A stretch of DNA of 64,000 bases from Deltaproteobacteria bacterium. Lineage in GTDB: Bacteria > Desulfobacterota > Desulfarculia > Adiutricales > Adiutricaceae. Location: assembly GCA_031265205.1 (NCBI GenBank), contig JAISCZ010000091.1:62001-126000 (forward strand), read 5' to 3'. The notes under the pieces were generated by a model. The model did no database searches. It saw nothing but the letters and a program-made list of their open reading frames with translations, and was not told the origin of the DNA. A program made the position numbers and the translations under genes. How positions within the stretch are numbered: the first letter of the stretch is position 1; each line of letters opens with the position of its first letter. Below are positions 43,077-52,378 of the stretch, piece by piece.

Positions 43077-43537
43077 CGGCCCATTTTCGGAGCGACCGAA
43101 AGGGTAGAAAATCTTATAGCCCAAACGCCCGCCCGTGTCAATCTCCGCGCTTTTCCTCTTTTCCGAGCGAGAGGCCTCGCGGTTTCGCGGTCGCCAAGCG
43201 CGCTTGGAGCGTTAAGAGCCCTTCAGCGGCCTTCGCCCACGAGGGGCGAAGGCCCTTGGGAGAAAGGCCGGCGCCGGGAAGCCTTCTTTTTCCCGGAAAA
43301 CTTTGCTACAATTGCGCGCTTTATTCGTTAGCTTTATGGCTAACTTCAGGCTTCCTGGGAAAGACCCTATGGTTTTTTGGCGAGGGACAGGGATTGACGG
43401 CCGAAGCGTCCTCCTGTCTTTTTCTTTTTTTTAAAGGCCTAAATAAGGTTAGCCTCGCTTTGGGCCTTCGTGGGTTTTAGAACCATATATCGCTCCGAAC
43501 CTAAGGGGGAGCGAAAGAGAAAGATCGCTTTCCGCGC
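43077..43537 (+). other. Intergenic region between tRNA-Cys and the acyl-CoA synthetase
   Basis: No gene. It contains the candidate promoter at 43302; the long frames that start inside the tRNA (42978-43331, 43001-43480) are chance. Confidence 0.6.
43302..43312 (+). promoter_or_regulatory. Candidate extended -10 promoter of the acyl-CoA synthetase
   Basis: TTTGCTACAAT (TGn plus TACAAT) lies 226 nt before the gene and resembles the elements ahead of gyrA and asd. Confidence 0.35.
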
Positions 43538-45190
43538 ATGTCAGATCATCTTGTCAATAAAACCATTGGCCAAGTTCTGGAAGAAAACGCCTCTAAGTAC
43601 CCGGGCGAGGACGCCCTCATTTATCCGGCCGCCTCCAAACGCTACACCTGGGGAAGCCTGAACGACGAGGTGGACCGCTTGGCGCGGGGGCTTATCGCCT
43701 TCGGCGTTAAGCCAGGGGACCGGGTGTCCATGTGGGCGACCAACGTCCCCCAATGGCTCACGGTCTGCTACGCCACCGCCAAAATCGGGGCCATTTTCGT
43801 CACGGTCAACACCCATTACCGTAAAAGCGAGATAGAGTATCTCTTATCTCAGTCCGAGTCCCATTACGTCTTTTCCATAGCGGGTTTCCGGGGCTTCAGC
43901 TACGTGGGCGCCCTTCTGGAAATCGCCCCGGAGATTAAAGAGAGCGGGCGCGAGGAGAGTTTTCGGTCGCGCGCCCTTCCTTTTCTCAAAAAAGCGATCT
44001 TTTTGGGGCCGCCCGAGGAGGTTCCCGCGGGGTTCTGGGGTTACCAGGAGATTTTGGACATGGCCGACCGGACCCCGGAGGAGGACCTGCGCGCGCTGGC
44101 CTCCGCCCAAAAGCCGGACGACGTGGTGAATATGCAGTACACCTCAGGCACCACGGGTTTTCCCAAAGGGGCCATGCTGACCCACCAGAACATCGTCACC
44201 AACGGCTACTGGATCGGCTATCACCAGGGTTTCACCCAAAAGGACCGAATCTGCATTCCCGTTCCCCTCTTTCACTGTTTTGGGCTCGTTTTGGGGGCCA
44301 TGGCCGCGCTGAACCACGCCGCCTGCATGGTGATACTGGACATCTATAGCGCCTTTGACATCTTGGTGAACGTCGAGAAGGAAAAGTGCACCGGCCTTTA
44401 CGGCGTTCCGACCATGTTTATCTCCCTCTTGGAGCAGAGAAGCTTTTCCACGTTCGATCTTTCCACGCTGCGCACCGGCATTATGGCCGGCTCCCCCTGC
44501 CCCGTGAAAACCATGCGCGAGACCATTGAGCGCATGCGCATGAAGGACATCACGATCTGCTACGGCATGACCGAGACCAGCCCCGTGGTTTCCCAGACCA
44601 GCGTGGAGGACAGCCTCCAGAAACGCGTCGAGACCGTCGGCCGAGCCATGCCCGGGGTCGAGCTGAAAATCGTGGACCCCGAGACCTGGAAACCCCTGCC
44701 CCAAGGCCAAATCGGGGAGGTCACCGTCCGGGGTTACGTCAACATGCGCGGGTACTACAACCTCCCCGAGGCCACGGACAAGATTTTGGACAAAGAAGGC
44801 TGGATCCACACGGGGGACCTTGGGTATTTTGACAAGGACGACTACTTGGTTATTGACGGGCGCTGGAAAGACATGATCATCCGCGCCGGGGAAAACATCT
44901 ATCCTTCCGAGGTGGAAGAGGCCATCCGCGTCATGCCCACGGTGAGAGACGTGGCCGTGGTGGCGGTTCCCTCCAAGCTCCACGGCGAAGAGCTGGGCGC
45001 TTTCATCATCGTCGACGAAAAGGCTTCCCCCATTACGGTCAAGGAACTGAGGGCCTTCCTGCGGCCGCGCGTCGCGGGCTACAAAATCCCCCGTTACGTC
45101 GCGACCGTCGAATCCTTCCCCCTCACCGCCAGTGGCAAGATCCAGAAGTTCAAGCTGCGGGAGCGCGCCGCCGAGCTCTGGGGCAAATAG
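43538..45190 (+). CDS. AMP-forming acyl-CoA synthetase
   Basis: 550-aa adenylate-forming ligase that activates a carboxylic (probably fatty) acid to its CoA thioester. Motifs: P-loop YTSGTTGFPKGAMLTH (about residue 197), CYGMTETSPV, the hinge region TGDLGYFDKDDYLVIDGRWK, GENIYPSEVEEAI, and the C-terminal Lys in ASGKIQKFKLRE. The length and NVPQWLTVCYATAKIGAIFV fit the FadD/medium-chain group; chain length cannot be read. The start ATG 43538 (MSDHLVNKTIGQVLEENASK) has only a weak ribosome site. dapL follows by 73 nt. Confidence 0.93.
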   Translation: MSDHLVNKTIGQVLEENASKYPGEDALIYPAASKRYTWGSLNDEVDRLARGLIAFGVKPGDRVSMWATNVPQWLTVCYATAKIGAIFVTVNTHYRKSEIEYLLSQSESHYVFSIAGFRGFSYVGALLEIAPEIKESGREESFRSRALPFLKKAIFLGPPEEVPAGFWGYQEILDMADRTPEEDLRALASAQKPDDVVNMQYTSGTTGFPKGAMLTHQNIVTNGYWIGYHQGFTQKDRICIPVPLFHCFGLVLGAMAALNHAACMVILDIYSAFDILVNVEKEKCTGLYGVPTMFISLLEQRSFSTFDLSTLRTGIMAGSPCPVKTMRETIERMRMKDITICYGMTETSPVVSQTSVEDSLQKRVETVGRAMPGVELKIVDPETWKPLPQGQIGEVTVRGYVNMRGYYNLPEATDKILDKEGWIHTGDLGYFDKDDYLVIDGRWKDMIIRAGENIYPSEVEEAIRVMPTVRDVAVVAVPSKLHGEELGAFIIVDEKASPITVKELRAFLRPRVAGYKIPRYVATVESFPLTASGKIQKFKLRERAAELWGK

Positions 45191-45263
45191 GCTTTGGGGA
45201 GAGGCGCGCGGTCGCCGTTTTTTTAAGGCGCCTCAGCCTCCCCGCGTCATGCGAGGTTTTTCT

Positions 45264-46430
45264 ATGCCTTTCGATTTTTCCGAGCGACTGAAAGCTCTGC
45301 CTCCCTATCTCTTCAAAGAACTGGACCGTATCCGCGACGAGGTCCGGGGCCGGGGCGTGGACGTTATTGACCTTGGCGTGGGCGATCCCGACCGCCCCAC
45401 TCCCCCGTATATTATTGAGGCTTTAACCCGCGCCGCCGCGGATCCCGCCAATCACAAGTACCCCGTCTATTCCGGCATGAATTCTTTTCGGGAAGTGGTG
45501 GCCGAGTGGTATTCGCGCCGGCACGGAGTCTCGCTCATTGGCGATACCGAGGTCTGTTCCCTCATCGGCTCCAAAGAGGGCATCGCCCAGTTTCCCTTGG
45601 CCTTCGTCAATCCCGGGGACATTGTTATCTGCCCTGAGCCGGCTTACCCGGTCTACGCCAGCGGCGCCTCATTCGCGGGCGGCGTCCCCTTTTTCGCGCC
45701 TCTTCTGGAAAAGAACGGCTTTTTGCCCGATTTGAAGGCGATCCCCAAGGACATTTTGCCGCGGGCCAAGATTATTTGGGTAAATTACCCCAACAATCCC
45801 ACCGGGGCCCAGGCCTCTTTGGATTTTTACCGGGAACTACTGGAGTTCGCCGCGCGCCACGACCTGATTGTGGCCTCCGACGCCGCCTACTCGGAAGTCA
45901 CGGCTTTGCCCAAGCCCCATCCGAGTGTCTTGGAGCTTCCCGGCGCCAAGGAGCGGGTCATTGAGTTCCATTCCCTCTCCAAGACCTTTAACATGACGGG
46001 CTGGCGCCTGGGCTGGGCCGTGGGCGACGCCACTTTAATAAAGGGCATGGGACTGGTGAAGAGCAACGTCGACTCCGGAGTCTTCCAGGCCGTGCAGTTC
46101 GCCGGCATGGCGGCCCTCCGGGGGACCCTGGAGCCCATAGAGTCCATGGGCCGGCTTTACGCCGAGCGCCGGAAGGTCATCGCCGAAGGCTTGGATAAAG
46201 CCGGAATTTCTTACCTCCACACGGACTACACCTTCTACGTCTGGGTCAAAACCCCGCGGGGCTTAAGCTCGGCCGCTTTTTGCTCCAAGCTTTTAAACGA
46301 GGCGGGAATCGTGGCCACCCCCGGCAACGGCTTTGGGCCCTCGGGCGAAGGTTACGCCCGCTTCGCTCTGGTCCAGGAAGCGGACAGGCTGCGCGAGGCC
46401 TCCCAGCGCCTGGCCTCTTTGCGCTTTTAG
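45264..46430 (+). CDS. dapL: LL-diaminopimelate aminotransferase
   Basis: 388-aa PLP enzyme that converts tetrahydrodipicolinate and glutamate to LL-diaminopimelate in one step, bypassing the acylated DapD/C/E route. The start at ATG 45264 (MPFDFSERLKALPPYLFKEL) has GCGAGG upstream; the frame is open to 45132, inside the previous gene. Motifs: DLGVGDPDRPTP, SKEGIAQFPLAFVNPGD, IIWVNYPNNPTGAQ, and Schiff-base Lys (about 239) in FHSLSKTFNMTGWRLGW. Broader class-I aminotransferase activity is the alternative, but the GVGDPDRPTP head is typical of DapL. asd (17912) makes the upstream intermediate. Confidence 0.88.
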   Translation: MPFDFSERLKALPPYLFKELDRIRDEVRGRGVDVIDLGVGDPDRPTPPYIIEALTRAAADPANHKYPVYSGMNSFREVVAEWYSRRHGVSLIGDTEVCSLIGSKEGIAQFPLAFVNPGDIVICPEPAYPVYASGASFAGGVPFFAPLLEKNGFLPDLKAIPKDILPRAKIIWVNYPNNPTGAQASLDFYRELLEFAARHDLIVASDAAYSEVTALPKPHPSVLELPGAKERVIEFHSLSKTFNMTGWRLGWAVGDATLIKGMGLVKSNVDSGVFQAVQFAGMAALRGTLEPIESMGRLYAERRKVIAEGLDKAGISYLHTDYTFYVWVKTPRGLSSAAFCSKLLNEAGIVATPGNGFGPSGEGYARFALVQEADRLREASQRLASLRF

Positions 46431-46436
46431 CCTCTC

Positions 46437-46460
46437 CCCGCCTTTAGCGGCGGGTTTTTT
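46437..46460 (+). terminator. Terminator after dapL
   Basis: CCCGCC (46437-46442) pairs with GGCGGG (46449-46454), loop TTTAGC, then six T. Confidence 0.85.
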
Positions 46461-47801
46461 CCAAAGCCTAAGGCTTTTTGGGAAAAGCCCAGCGCGCGCG
46501 GGAAAAGCCCCTCCGCGCGCCCAGGCGCGGATATATTCCTCCTTTCCCGCCCGCGTTGGCCGGGGAAGGGGGATTTTTTTCGCGCCAATTTTGGGAAAAA
46601 GCGTTGCGCGCGGAACAATTATTTTTCGCGTATTGGGGCGCGGGATTAAATAATTTAATTAATTAAGCGTGGCGCTCATTAATTATATTTTTTTATCGTT
46701 TTAACGCTAATTTTAGTTGGCGAAACGATCATTTTTTAATCAGTTATTAAAATACTATATTTGGGAATTATTAATCGTCTTGCGCGACAAGTGGGGCAAT
46801 ATTAATTATTTATTATTCTCGAATTTAATTGGGAATTGTTTGCGCGATTTTTTTAAAGATTATTAAATTAAATGATTAATTTATGAAACATTTTTCCAAA
46901 AATCGCTTTGCGCGTAAATATTAAATGGGATTATTTTGAAAATTAAATATTAATTTCTTGTCCCCGCAAAAGCGTTCGAAACCCTAAAATAGTCTTGAAG
47001 CGAAGATTGAGGTAAAATCTGACCGTTACTCTCGATTTTAGGGGAACATAGCTGAGAAAAAAGCGCTTTTAAGTCTAATTTGGCGCGAGATAATTATTAA
47101 GGGAATCTCCGGCGATTTGCTCCGTCTTCCTTGAGAGAATTATTAATTATTTTTAAAACGCTAAATATTAAATTAAGGCGAAATGTCAATTAAAAATACT
47201 ATTTATCTTTAATTTTAATCCTTGAGATAATTCTGATTTTTAATATTATTATAATATCGACAAAAAATTTATTAAATTGATTATTTTTGGATTTTCCCTC
47301 TATTTATTATTGAGATTTTAATTTATTAGCGCGATTCCGCCGCTTTTACGGGGGTGGAGAGGCTTTTTTCTCTCCACAAACCAGCGCGGCGGGCCAAAAT
47401 TTTCTTGTTTGGGGGAGATTCTTGAAAATGATGGCTCTTAGACCGTTAAAAAGGGGGTTATAGATCCCAAAAAGAGGGTCATAGACCTCAACAGAGGGGT
47501 GGATAATTTTAGGGAGGTCCGTCAAAGGGCCAAAATTCTCCAATGTGTATAGAATCAATTGCTATGATTTTGACGCTTATAGCAATTTTAAAGTGTTTAA
47601 ATATCTTAAAGATAAAATTAAGGTGATAGATATCATAATTTAATATGATTTGGAAAAATCGACGCGATAATTTAAATTTTATAAAAAACCGTAAAAAAAA
47701 GACGTTTTAAAAAATAATTAAGAAAGCGGCTTCGCTCTTCAATTGAAATGGAATTAGCCGAAAGGAGCGCGAAAATAAATAATTAAAAAGGGATTTAAAT
47801 A
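46461..47801. other. AT-rich intergenic region
   Basis: 1.3 kb; no supported gene. It is very A/T-rich from 46640 to 47340. Near 47445-47520 there is a degenerate 24-bp repeat (GGGGGTTATAGATCCC / GAGGGTCATAGACCTC) inside a minus frame 47346-47558 (70 aa) that has no recognisable product. Confidence 0.6.
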
Positions 47802-48761
47802 TTATACCCCGAGGAGCGAAAAAAGAACCATATAGAGAGGAATGGTGACTAACGAGAGAAGGGTGGAAAAAGAGACCACCAGGGAGGCGAAGGTAGCGTC
47901 CGAGCCGTGGTAGGCGGACATGAGGGCGAGGTTGGCGGCGGCTGGGAGGGAAGATTGGATGATGAAGACCTTGGTCATTAGGGGCGGGGCGGGGATAAGG
48001 TAACGGGTCAGCAAGAAGACCAAAAGGGGGCTTATGACGAAGCGCCCCGCGAGGGTTACCCAGAGGTCCGTATTGGGCTTGAGGGAAGCGAGGGTCGCTC
48101 CCACTAAGCTGAGTCCGATAAAAAGGAGGGCCAAGGGGGTGGTCAGGCCTCCCACGAGAGAGAGGGAGTCCTCGACAAACTGAGGCGGGGAGATATTGAG
48201 GGTCACAAAAGCGAGGCCCAGGAGAAAGCCAATAAAAGGCGGGGACAAGATGGCTTGGAGAGCCGCGTTTTTGGAAAATTGGCCGGGGGCTTTCGCGCCG
48301 TCCAAGCTAAGGGCGTAGTTGCCGATAGTCCAAAAAAAGGTGGTGTTGGCGAAAAAGTACAGAAGAACGTAGACGATGGCTTCGTGGCCGAAAAGGGCGA
48401 TATTGACGGGGAGTCCGATAAAAATGGTGTTGGAGGTGGCCGAGCCCACGCTGATGAGGCCGCGACGGCGCGGCGATGGGGCGAAGATCTTTACGTAAAG
48501 GAGAGCCAGGCCAAAGACGGCGAGGATGGAGATTATGGGGACCAGGGTCCCGCCAATGAGGCTTAAGAGTTCTTCTTTGCTGAAGGAGCGAGTGACCTCG
48601 ACGAAGAGGTAGGGCGGGAGGGCGACGGAGGTGACGAGTTTGGGGAAGATTTTACGGTTTTCAGGCGGAATAAAGCCGCTTTTGCCCAAATAAAAACCCA
48701 ATAGCCCCACCAGGTAGATGCCGATGACGCTTTTGGCCGTCTCGAGGATAACGGGAGTCAT
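47802..48761 (-). CDS. AEC-family transporter (auxin efflux carrier fold)
   Basis: 319 aa with ten predicted membrane helices in two five-helix halves. Typical stretches are IYLVGLLGFYLGKSGFIPPE, SVALPPYLFVEV, SATSNTIFIGLPVNIALFG, VYVLLYFFANTTFFWTIGNY and SSLPAAANLALMSAYHGSDA. Bacterial members move malate, malonate or other organic anions; the substrate cannot be read. It stands alone on the minus strand, behind the terminator of the radical-SAM pair. Confidence 0.9.
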   Translation of the reverse strand: MTPVILETAKSVIGIYLVGLLGFYLGKSGFIPPENRKIFPKLVTSVALPPYLFVEVTRSFSKEELLSLIGGTLVPIISILAVFGLALLYVKIFAPSPRRRGLISVGSATSNTIFIGLPVNIALFGHEAIVYVLLYFFANTTFFWTIGNYALSLDGAKAPGQFSKNAALQAILSPPFIGFLLGLAFVTLNISPPQFVEDSLSLVGGLTTPLALLFIGLSLVGATLASLKPNTDLWVTLAGRFVISPLLVFLLTRYLIPAPPLMTKVFIIQSSLPAAANLALMSAYHGSDATFASLVVSFSTLLSLVTIPLYMVLFSLLGV

Positions 48762-48865
48762 GGGGGGATTTTAGGCGGCCCGGACGCGCGTGTCAAAATC
48801 GCCCGCGAAGGGGTAAAGGGTCAAGTCGGCGCGGGTATCGCTATAACGAACGGCGCGGCGCGCCA

Positions 48866-48906
48866 AAAATAAGGGAGAAGCTCTTGGGTCGCGAGAGCTT
48901 CTCCCT
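48866..48906 (-). terminator. Terminator of the radical-SAM gene pair
   Basis: A perfect 13-bp stem AGGGAGAAGCTCT (48872-48884) / AGAGCTTCTCCCT (48894-48906) with a 9-nt loop. On the minus strand it is followed by TATTTTTGG. Confidence 0.85.
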
Positions 48907-48962
48907 AAAAGTGGCGCGCTGTCGGCGCGAAGGCGGATTAAGCGCTTTAATTTCGCGGCGAG

Positions 48963-50381
48963 TTAGTTGAGGTAGGCCGCGGGGTTGACGGTAGCGTTCT
49001 GGATGGCTTGAAACGCTTCGGGAATAACGGCGTCGGGGTGGATGGCGTTCGTTTTTTTGAAGTACTCGATATCTTTGGAGAGTCCCTGGGAGACAAGATA
49101 ATCGATATACTCCTGGTCAATTTTAAGAGTTGAGAGCCAAAGCGTATGGCCTTCGCTGGGCGTGGGCGGCTTCTCCCTTTCCATAACGGTTCCCTCAAAG
49201 AGGCGGCCAAAGTTGTTTTGCGCCCTGGCGCAAGCCCGGCAATCGGAATGTTGGTAGCGGTTGGAAAGGATCTCTTTTTTGAGCTCGACGCTTTTTTCCG
49301 AGGACCAAATTTCCAATAAAGAGTTGTCGTAGATATTTCCGACAACGCGCGCGGACGAGGGGCAAACGGTCACGTCGCCATTGACCTTGATTCTGGGATT
49401 GAGATACGGAACCGAGCAGTAAGGGGAATCCAAGTCGTCGTTAAGCCCCAAGCTCTGGTTCGCGAAATCAACGCTCGCGACGCGGCAATTGCCGGCGCCA
49501 AGGCCGCAAGGCATAAATTCCCTTATTAAATTTTCGCCATGGAACGGGCGCGGAATGCCGCCAATGAACTGAGCCATATCGGCGCCTAACTGATTGGTCA
49601 GAAGTTTCATTTCCTCAAGATAAGGCTCGTTATGCTTGAAAAGAAAATGTTTAAGGGTTAGCGCGGGGCCTTTTCCGAACGCTTTTTTAGCGGCCGAAAC
49701 GGCCTTGACGTTATCCGCGACTTTCTTGAAATCGCCACCGATATGAAACTTTTCATAGACGCGTTGGTCGGCGGCATCCACGTTAAAGATTAGCTCTTTT
49801 ACGCAACTGTGAACTATTCTCTCGGCGTCGATTTGAACGTTCCCGTTAGTCTCAATAAGGATTGGCGTGGGGGTAACGTAGTCAATTATTTCGTAGACTT
49901 TGGGATGAAGGAAGGTTTCGCCAGGACCCGCCAGCACTAAAAGCGAGGTATAATCCTTAATCTTGGTCCAAATTCCCTTAAAATCGGCAAGCGGCATAGT
50001 CTCGACATTTTGGGTCGAAATATTTCCGCTTTCCGCTGTTTTGACGCTAAGGGGAAGGGGGCACCCGATATTGTTGTTGGCGTCAATTTCTAAATTCACG
50101 GTAAGGCCGCGGCAAGGGAAATTTTCGAATAAATTAACGCAGGAGGAGGCTTCCACGTACTTTCCCGGTGGAACCAGTCGCGCGGCCTTATAGGCTTCGC
50201 CGAAGTATCCGGCGTTAAGAAACAAACGCGCTAGTTGATTTAAGGCTTTCTCCTGAAAGTCTTCGTATTTTAGCATCGGAGCGACGCTAATAATATTTTT
50301 GAAAATATTAATCTCGCCGGGAACTGAAGGAGGAAAATTGTTCTCGATGATTTTAGCTAAATTATTTCTGTAGATGTCCAT
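48963..50381 (-). CDS. Degenerate radical-SAM/SPASM-like protein (cluster motif lost)
   Basis: 472 aa, a close paralogue of the next upstream gene and collinear with it over the whole length. The radical-SAM CX3CX2C site, Cys103-Cys107-Cys110 in the sister, reads NNNIGCPLP here, so Cys103 is Asn and Cys110 is Pro and only Cys107 remains. A canonical SAM-binding 4Fe-4S cluster is therefore not expected. The rest of the barrel is kept (LVLAGPGETFLHPKVYEIID, ILIETNGNVQIDAERIV), as is the SPASM-like C-terminal part (KVNGDVTVCPSSARVVGNIY, SDCRACARAQNNFG). It may act as a partner or scaffold of the sister enzyme. The frame is intact and codon use is coding-like, so not an obvious pseudogene. Confidence 0.85.
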   Translation of the reverse strand: MDIYRNNLAKIIENNFPPSVPGEINIFKNIISVAPMLKYEDFQEKALNQLARLFLNAGYFGEAYKAARLVPPGKYVEASSCVNLFENFPCRGLTVNLEIDANNNIGCPLPLSVKTAESGNISTQNVETMPLADFKGIWTKIKDYTSLLVLAGPGETFLHPKVYEIIDYVTPTPILIETNGNVQIDAERIVHSCVKELIFNVDAADQRVYEKFHIGGDFKKVADNVKAVSAAKKAFGKGPALTLKHFLFKHNEPYLEEMKLLTNQLGADMAQFIGGIPRPFHGENLIREFMPCGLGAGNCRVASVDFANQSLGLNDDLDSPYCSVPYLNPRIKVNGDVTVCPSSARVVGNIYDNSLLEIWSSEKSVELKKEILSNRYQHSDCRACARAQNNFGRLFEGTVMEREKPPTPSEGHTLWLSTLKIDQEYIDYLVSQGLSKDIEYFKKTNAIHPDAVIPEAFQAIQNATVNPAAYLN

Positions 50382-50422
50382 GGTCTTTTCTCCTAGGGTT
50401 GACGCGTTGAAATGGCGAAAGT

Positions 50423-51835
50423 CTATGATATTGAAATATTTCTAAAGCCATTTATATCCTTACCATAGCGAAACCCATTCGGGATGGTAACGTCAGGGTG
50501 AATAACGTTCATTTGCCTGAAGTATTCGATATCTTTGAAGAGGTTATTGCTCGTCAAATAATCGACGTACTCCTGATCTATTTTAAGATTTTCGATCCAT
50601 AAAGTGCTCTCTTCACAAGGCTCCTGTGGTTTCGGGTATTCAAGAATAGTGCCATCAAGAATATGGCCAAGGTTAATGTGTTCTCTGGAGCAAGCCCGAC
50701 AGTCAGAAAACTGATGCCTATTGGAAAGTATTTCTTTGCGAAAAGCCTTGTATTTTTCGGAATGCCAGATTTCCGAAAAGGTATTCTCAAAAATATTGCC
50801 GACCACCTCAAAAGAGGAGCAACATATGGTCACGTCTCCGTTGACTTTAATTTGAGGATTGGATAATGGAGCTATGCAATGCGGTGATTCGGCGTAATCG
50901 GTGAGGCCCAGAGTCAGATTTTTAAAATCTACGTATTTTATCCGTGACCTATTTTTAACGGCTCCATACGGCAGAAAGTCTTTGATTAATTTTTCGCTAT
51001 GAGTAGGATGGACAAGGCAAGGCACAAATTTAAGTTTATCCATGCCCAATTCGTCCACCAAGTTACGCGCTTCATCAACGTATGGTTCCGTATGCTTAAA
51101 AATGACATATTTTAAGGAAATAATAGGCCCTCCGCCAAAATCCTTTTTGGCTCGAGTAACGGCCTTAATATTCTCAATGACTTTATCAAAATTTCCGCCG
51201 ACCCTATATCTTTCATAGGTGCGTTGATCAACCCCATCCAAACTGAAAGCCAGTTCTTTGATGCTGCTTCGGACAATCCTATCGGCGTCTAGCTTGACGT
51301 TGCCGTTAGTGTCAATGTGGACAGGTTTAGGCGCGACATAGTCTAAAATATCATAGATTTTGGGATGGGTAAAGGTTTCTCCCTGTCCAACCAGAACCAA
51401 AGTGTCGGTAAATTCTTTTATCTTGTCCCAAACGCCTTGAAAAACGTCGAGGGGCATTATTTTACCGTTAAGATCGTACGGCTTTCCGGTTGTTCCGGCG
51501 TTGGAGCACATTGGGCATCGTAAATTACAGGTGGTGATAATTTCTAAATTGATGTCGACAGCTCGACAGTTTAATTTTTCAATCATATCGACAATAGCCG
51601 AAGCGTCCCTGTATTTGCCGTAGGGGACTAATTTCGCGGCCCGATAAGCTTCGCCCGCGAAATTCATGTCCAAAAAAAGTTTAGCTAAATGGTTTAGAGC
51701 TTTTTCCTGATTATTTTCGTATTTGAGCATTGGAATCAGGGTTAAGATATCTTTTAAGCCGTTCGCCGCCGGGATGACGTTGGCGGGAAATTTGCTTGCC
51801 AAAACGGTGGGCATATTAACTTCGTAGAAATCCAT
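50423..51835 (-). CDS. Radical-SAM/SPASM-domain protein
   Basis: 470 aa. A unique head of about 95 residues (YENNQEKALNHLAKLFLDMN, GEAYRAAKLVPYGKYRDASA) precedes the barrel. The 4Fe-4S motif is CNLRCPMC (Cys103, 107, 110). GQGETFTHPKIYDILDYV and HIDTNGNVKLDADRIV follow. The SPASM-like segment IKVNGDVTICCSSFEVVGNI and SDCRACSREHINLG should hold an auxiliary cluster. SPASM enzymes modify peptides, sugars or alcohols; no precursor peptide or maturase partner is evident besides the degenerate copy 41 nt downstream. The head contains TPR-like spacing (LARLFL..GEAYKAARLV in the sister), shared by both copies. Confidence 0.9.
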   Translation of the reverse strand: MDFYEVNMPTVLASKFPANVIPAANGLKDILTLIPMLKYENNQEKALNHLAKLFLDMNFAGEAYRAAKLVPYGKYRDASAIVDMIEKLNCRAVDINLEIITTCNLRCPMCSNAGTTGKPYDLNGKIMPLDVFQGVWDKIKEFTDTLVLVGQGETFTHPKIYDILDYVAPKPVHIDTNGNVKLDADRIVRSSIKELAFSLDGVDQRTYERYRVGGNFDKVIENIKAVTRAKKDFGGGPIISLKYVIFKHTEPYVDEARNLVDELGMDKLKFVPCLVHPTHSEKLIKDFLPYGAVKNRSRIKYVDFKNLTLGLTDYAESPHCIAPLSNPQIKVNGDVTICCSSFEVVGNIFENTFSEIWHSEKYKAFRKEILSNRHQFSDCRACSREHINLGHILDGTILEYPKPQEPCEESTLWIENLKIDQEYVDYLTSNNLFKDIEYFRQMNVIHPDVTIPNGFRYGKDINGFRNISIS

Positions 51836-52378
51836 GGTGTCGCTCCTGGAAGGTATCGCTCAAAATCCCCTTTAAGGAAAGAGAATTCGTTCGCAAGCGT
51901 ACCACGCTAATCCGTGATAGCTTTGTGCGACTTTGAAAGCAATTTGGGCGCCACTTAAGGCGAGCTTTTTTTGCCGCCGCCCCTGACCTTAAGTTGGCGA
52001 GAAAGCGCGGGCTCGCGTCCCTCGAGGCGTTCGCGGCGTTTTGGCGGCGCGCTGGCCGCCCGCTACGGGAAAAGGCTAAAAAATAGCTGAAATATCGCCA
52101 AAACTAAAAAGGGGAGAGAGAGCGGCTTTTTTTCCGCCCTCTCTCCCCTTCGTCTTCAACGGGTTCATCCGCGCCCGCCGCGATATTTCCGCCCGACCTT
52201 CCCTCGCGAAGGCGCGGGAGATGGCGCGGCTATCCTTGCCCGGGCTTCTGGCGCGCGCCCTTGACGGGCGCGCCGCGTTAAGCGCGAAAAGGAGCTTTCC
52301 GCGCGCCGTTCCCGTCTCCAAGCGGGGAGGCGCGGGGGCGCGCCTCTCCGCTTGGCCTTAAAAGGCTCTCTTTTCCCC
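51836..52378. other. Intergenic region between lon and the radical-SAM pair
   Basis: Contains the lon terminator at 52102-52150 and a GC-rich stretch 52190-52350 with no supported gene. The promoter of the radical-SAM pair should lie near 51840-51950; I see no clear boxes. Confidence 0.6.
52102..52150 (-). terminator. Terminator of lon
   Basis: AAGGGGAGAGAG...GCGG and CCGC.CTCTCTCCCCTT form a long stem with a T7 loop (plus strand). On the minus strand it is followed by TTTTTAGTTTT. Confidence 0.8.

Noticed and set aside
47346-47558. 70-aa minus-strand frame in an AT-rich spacer
   Set aside because: Contains a degenerate 24-bp repeat, has no clear ribosome site and no recognisable product.
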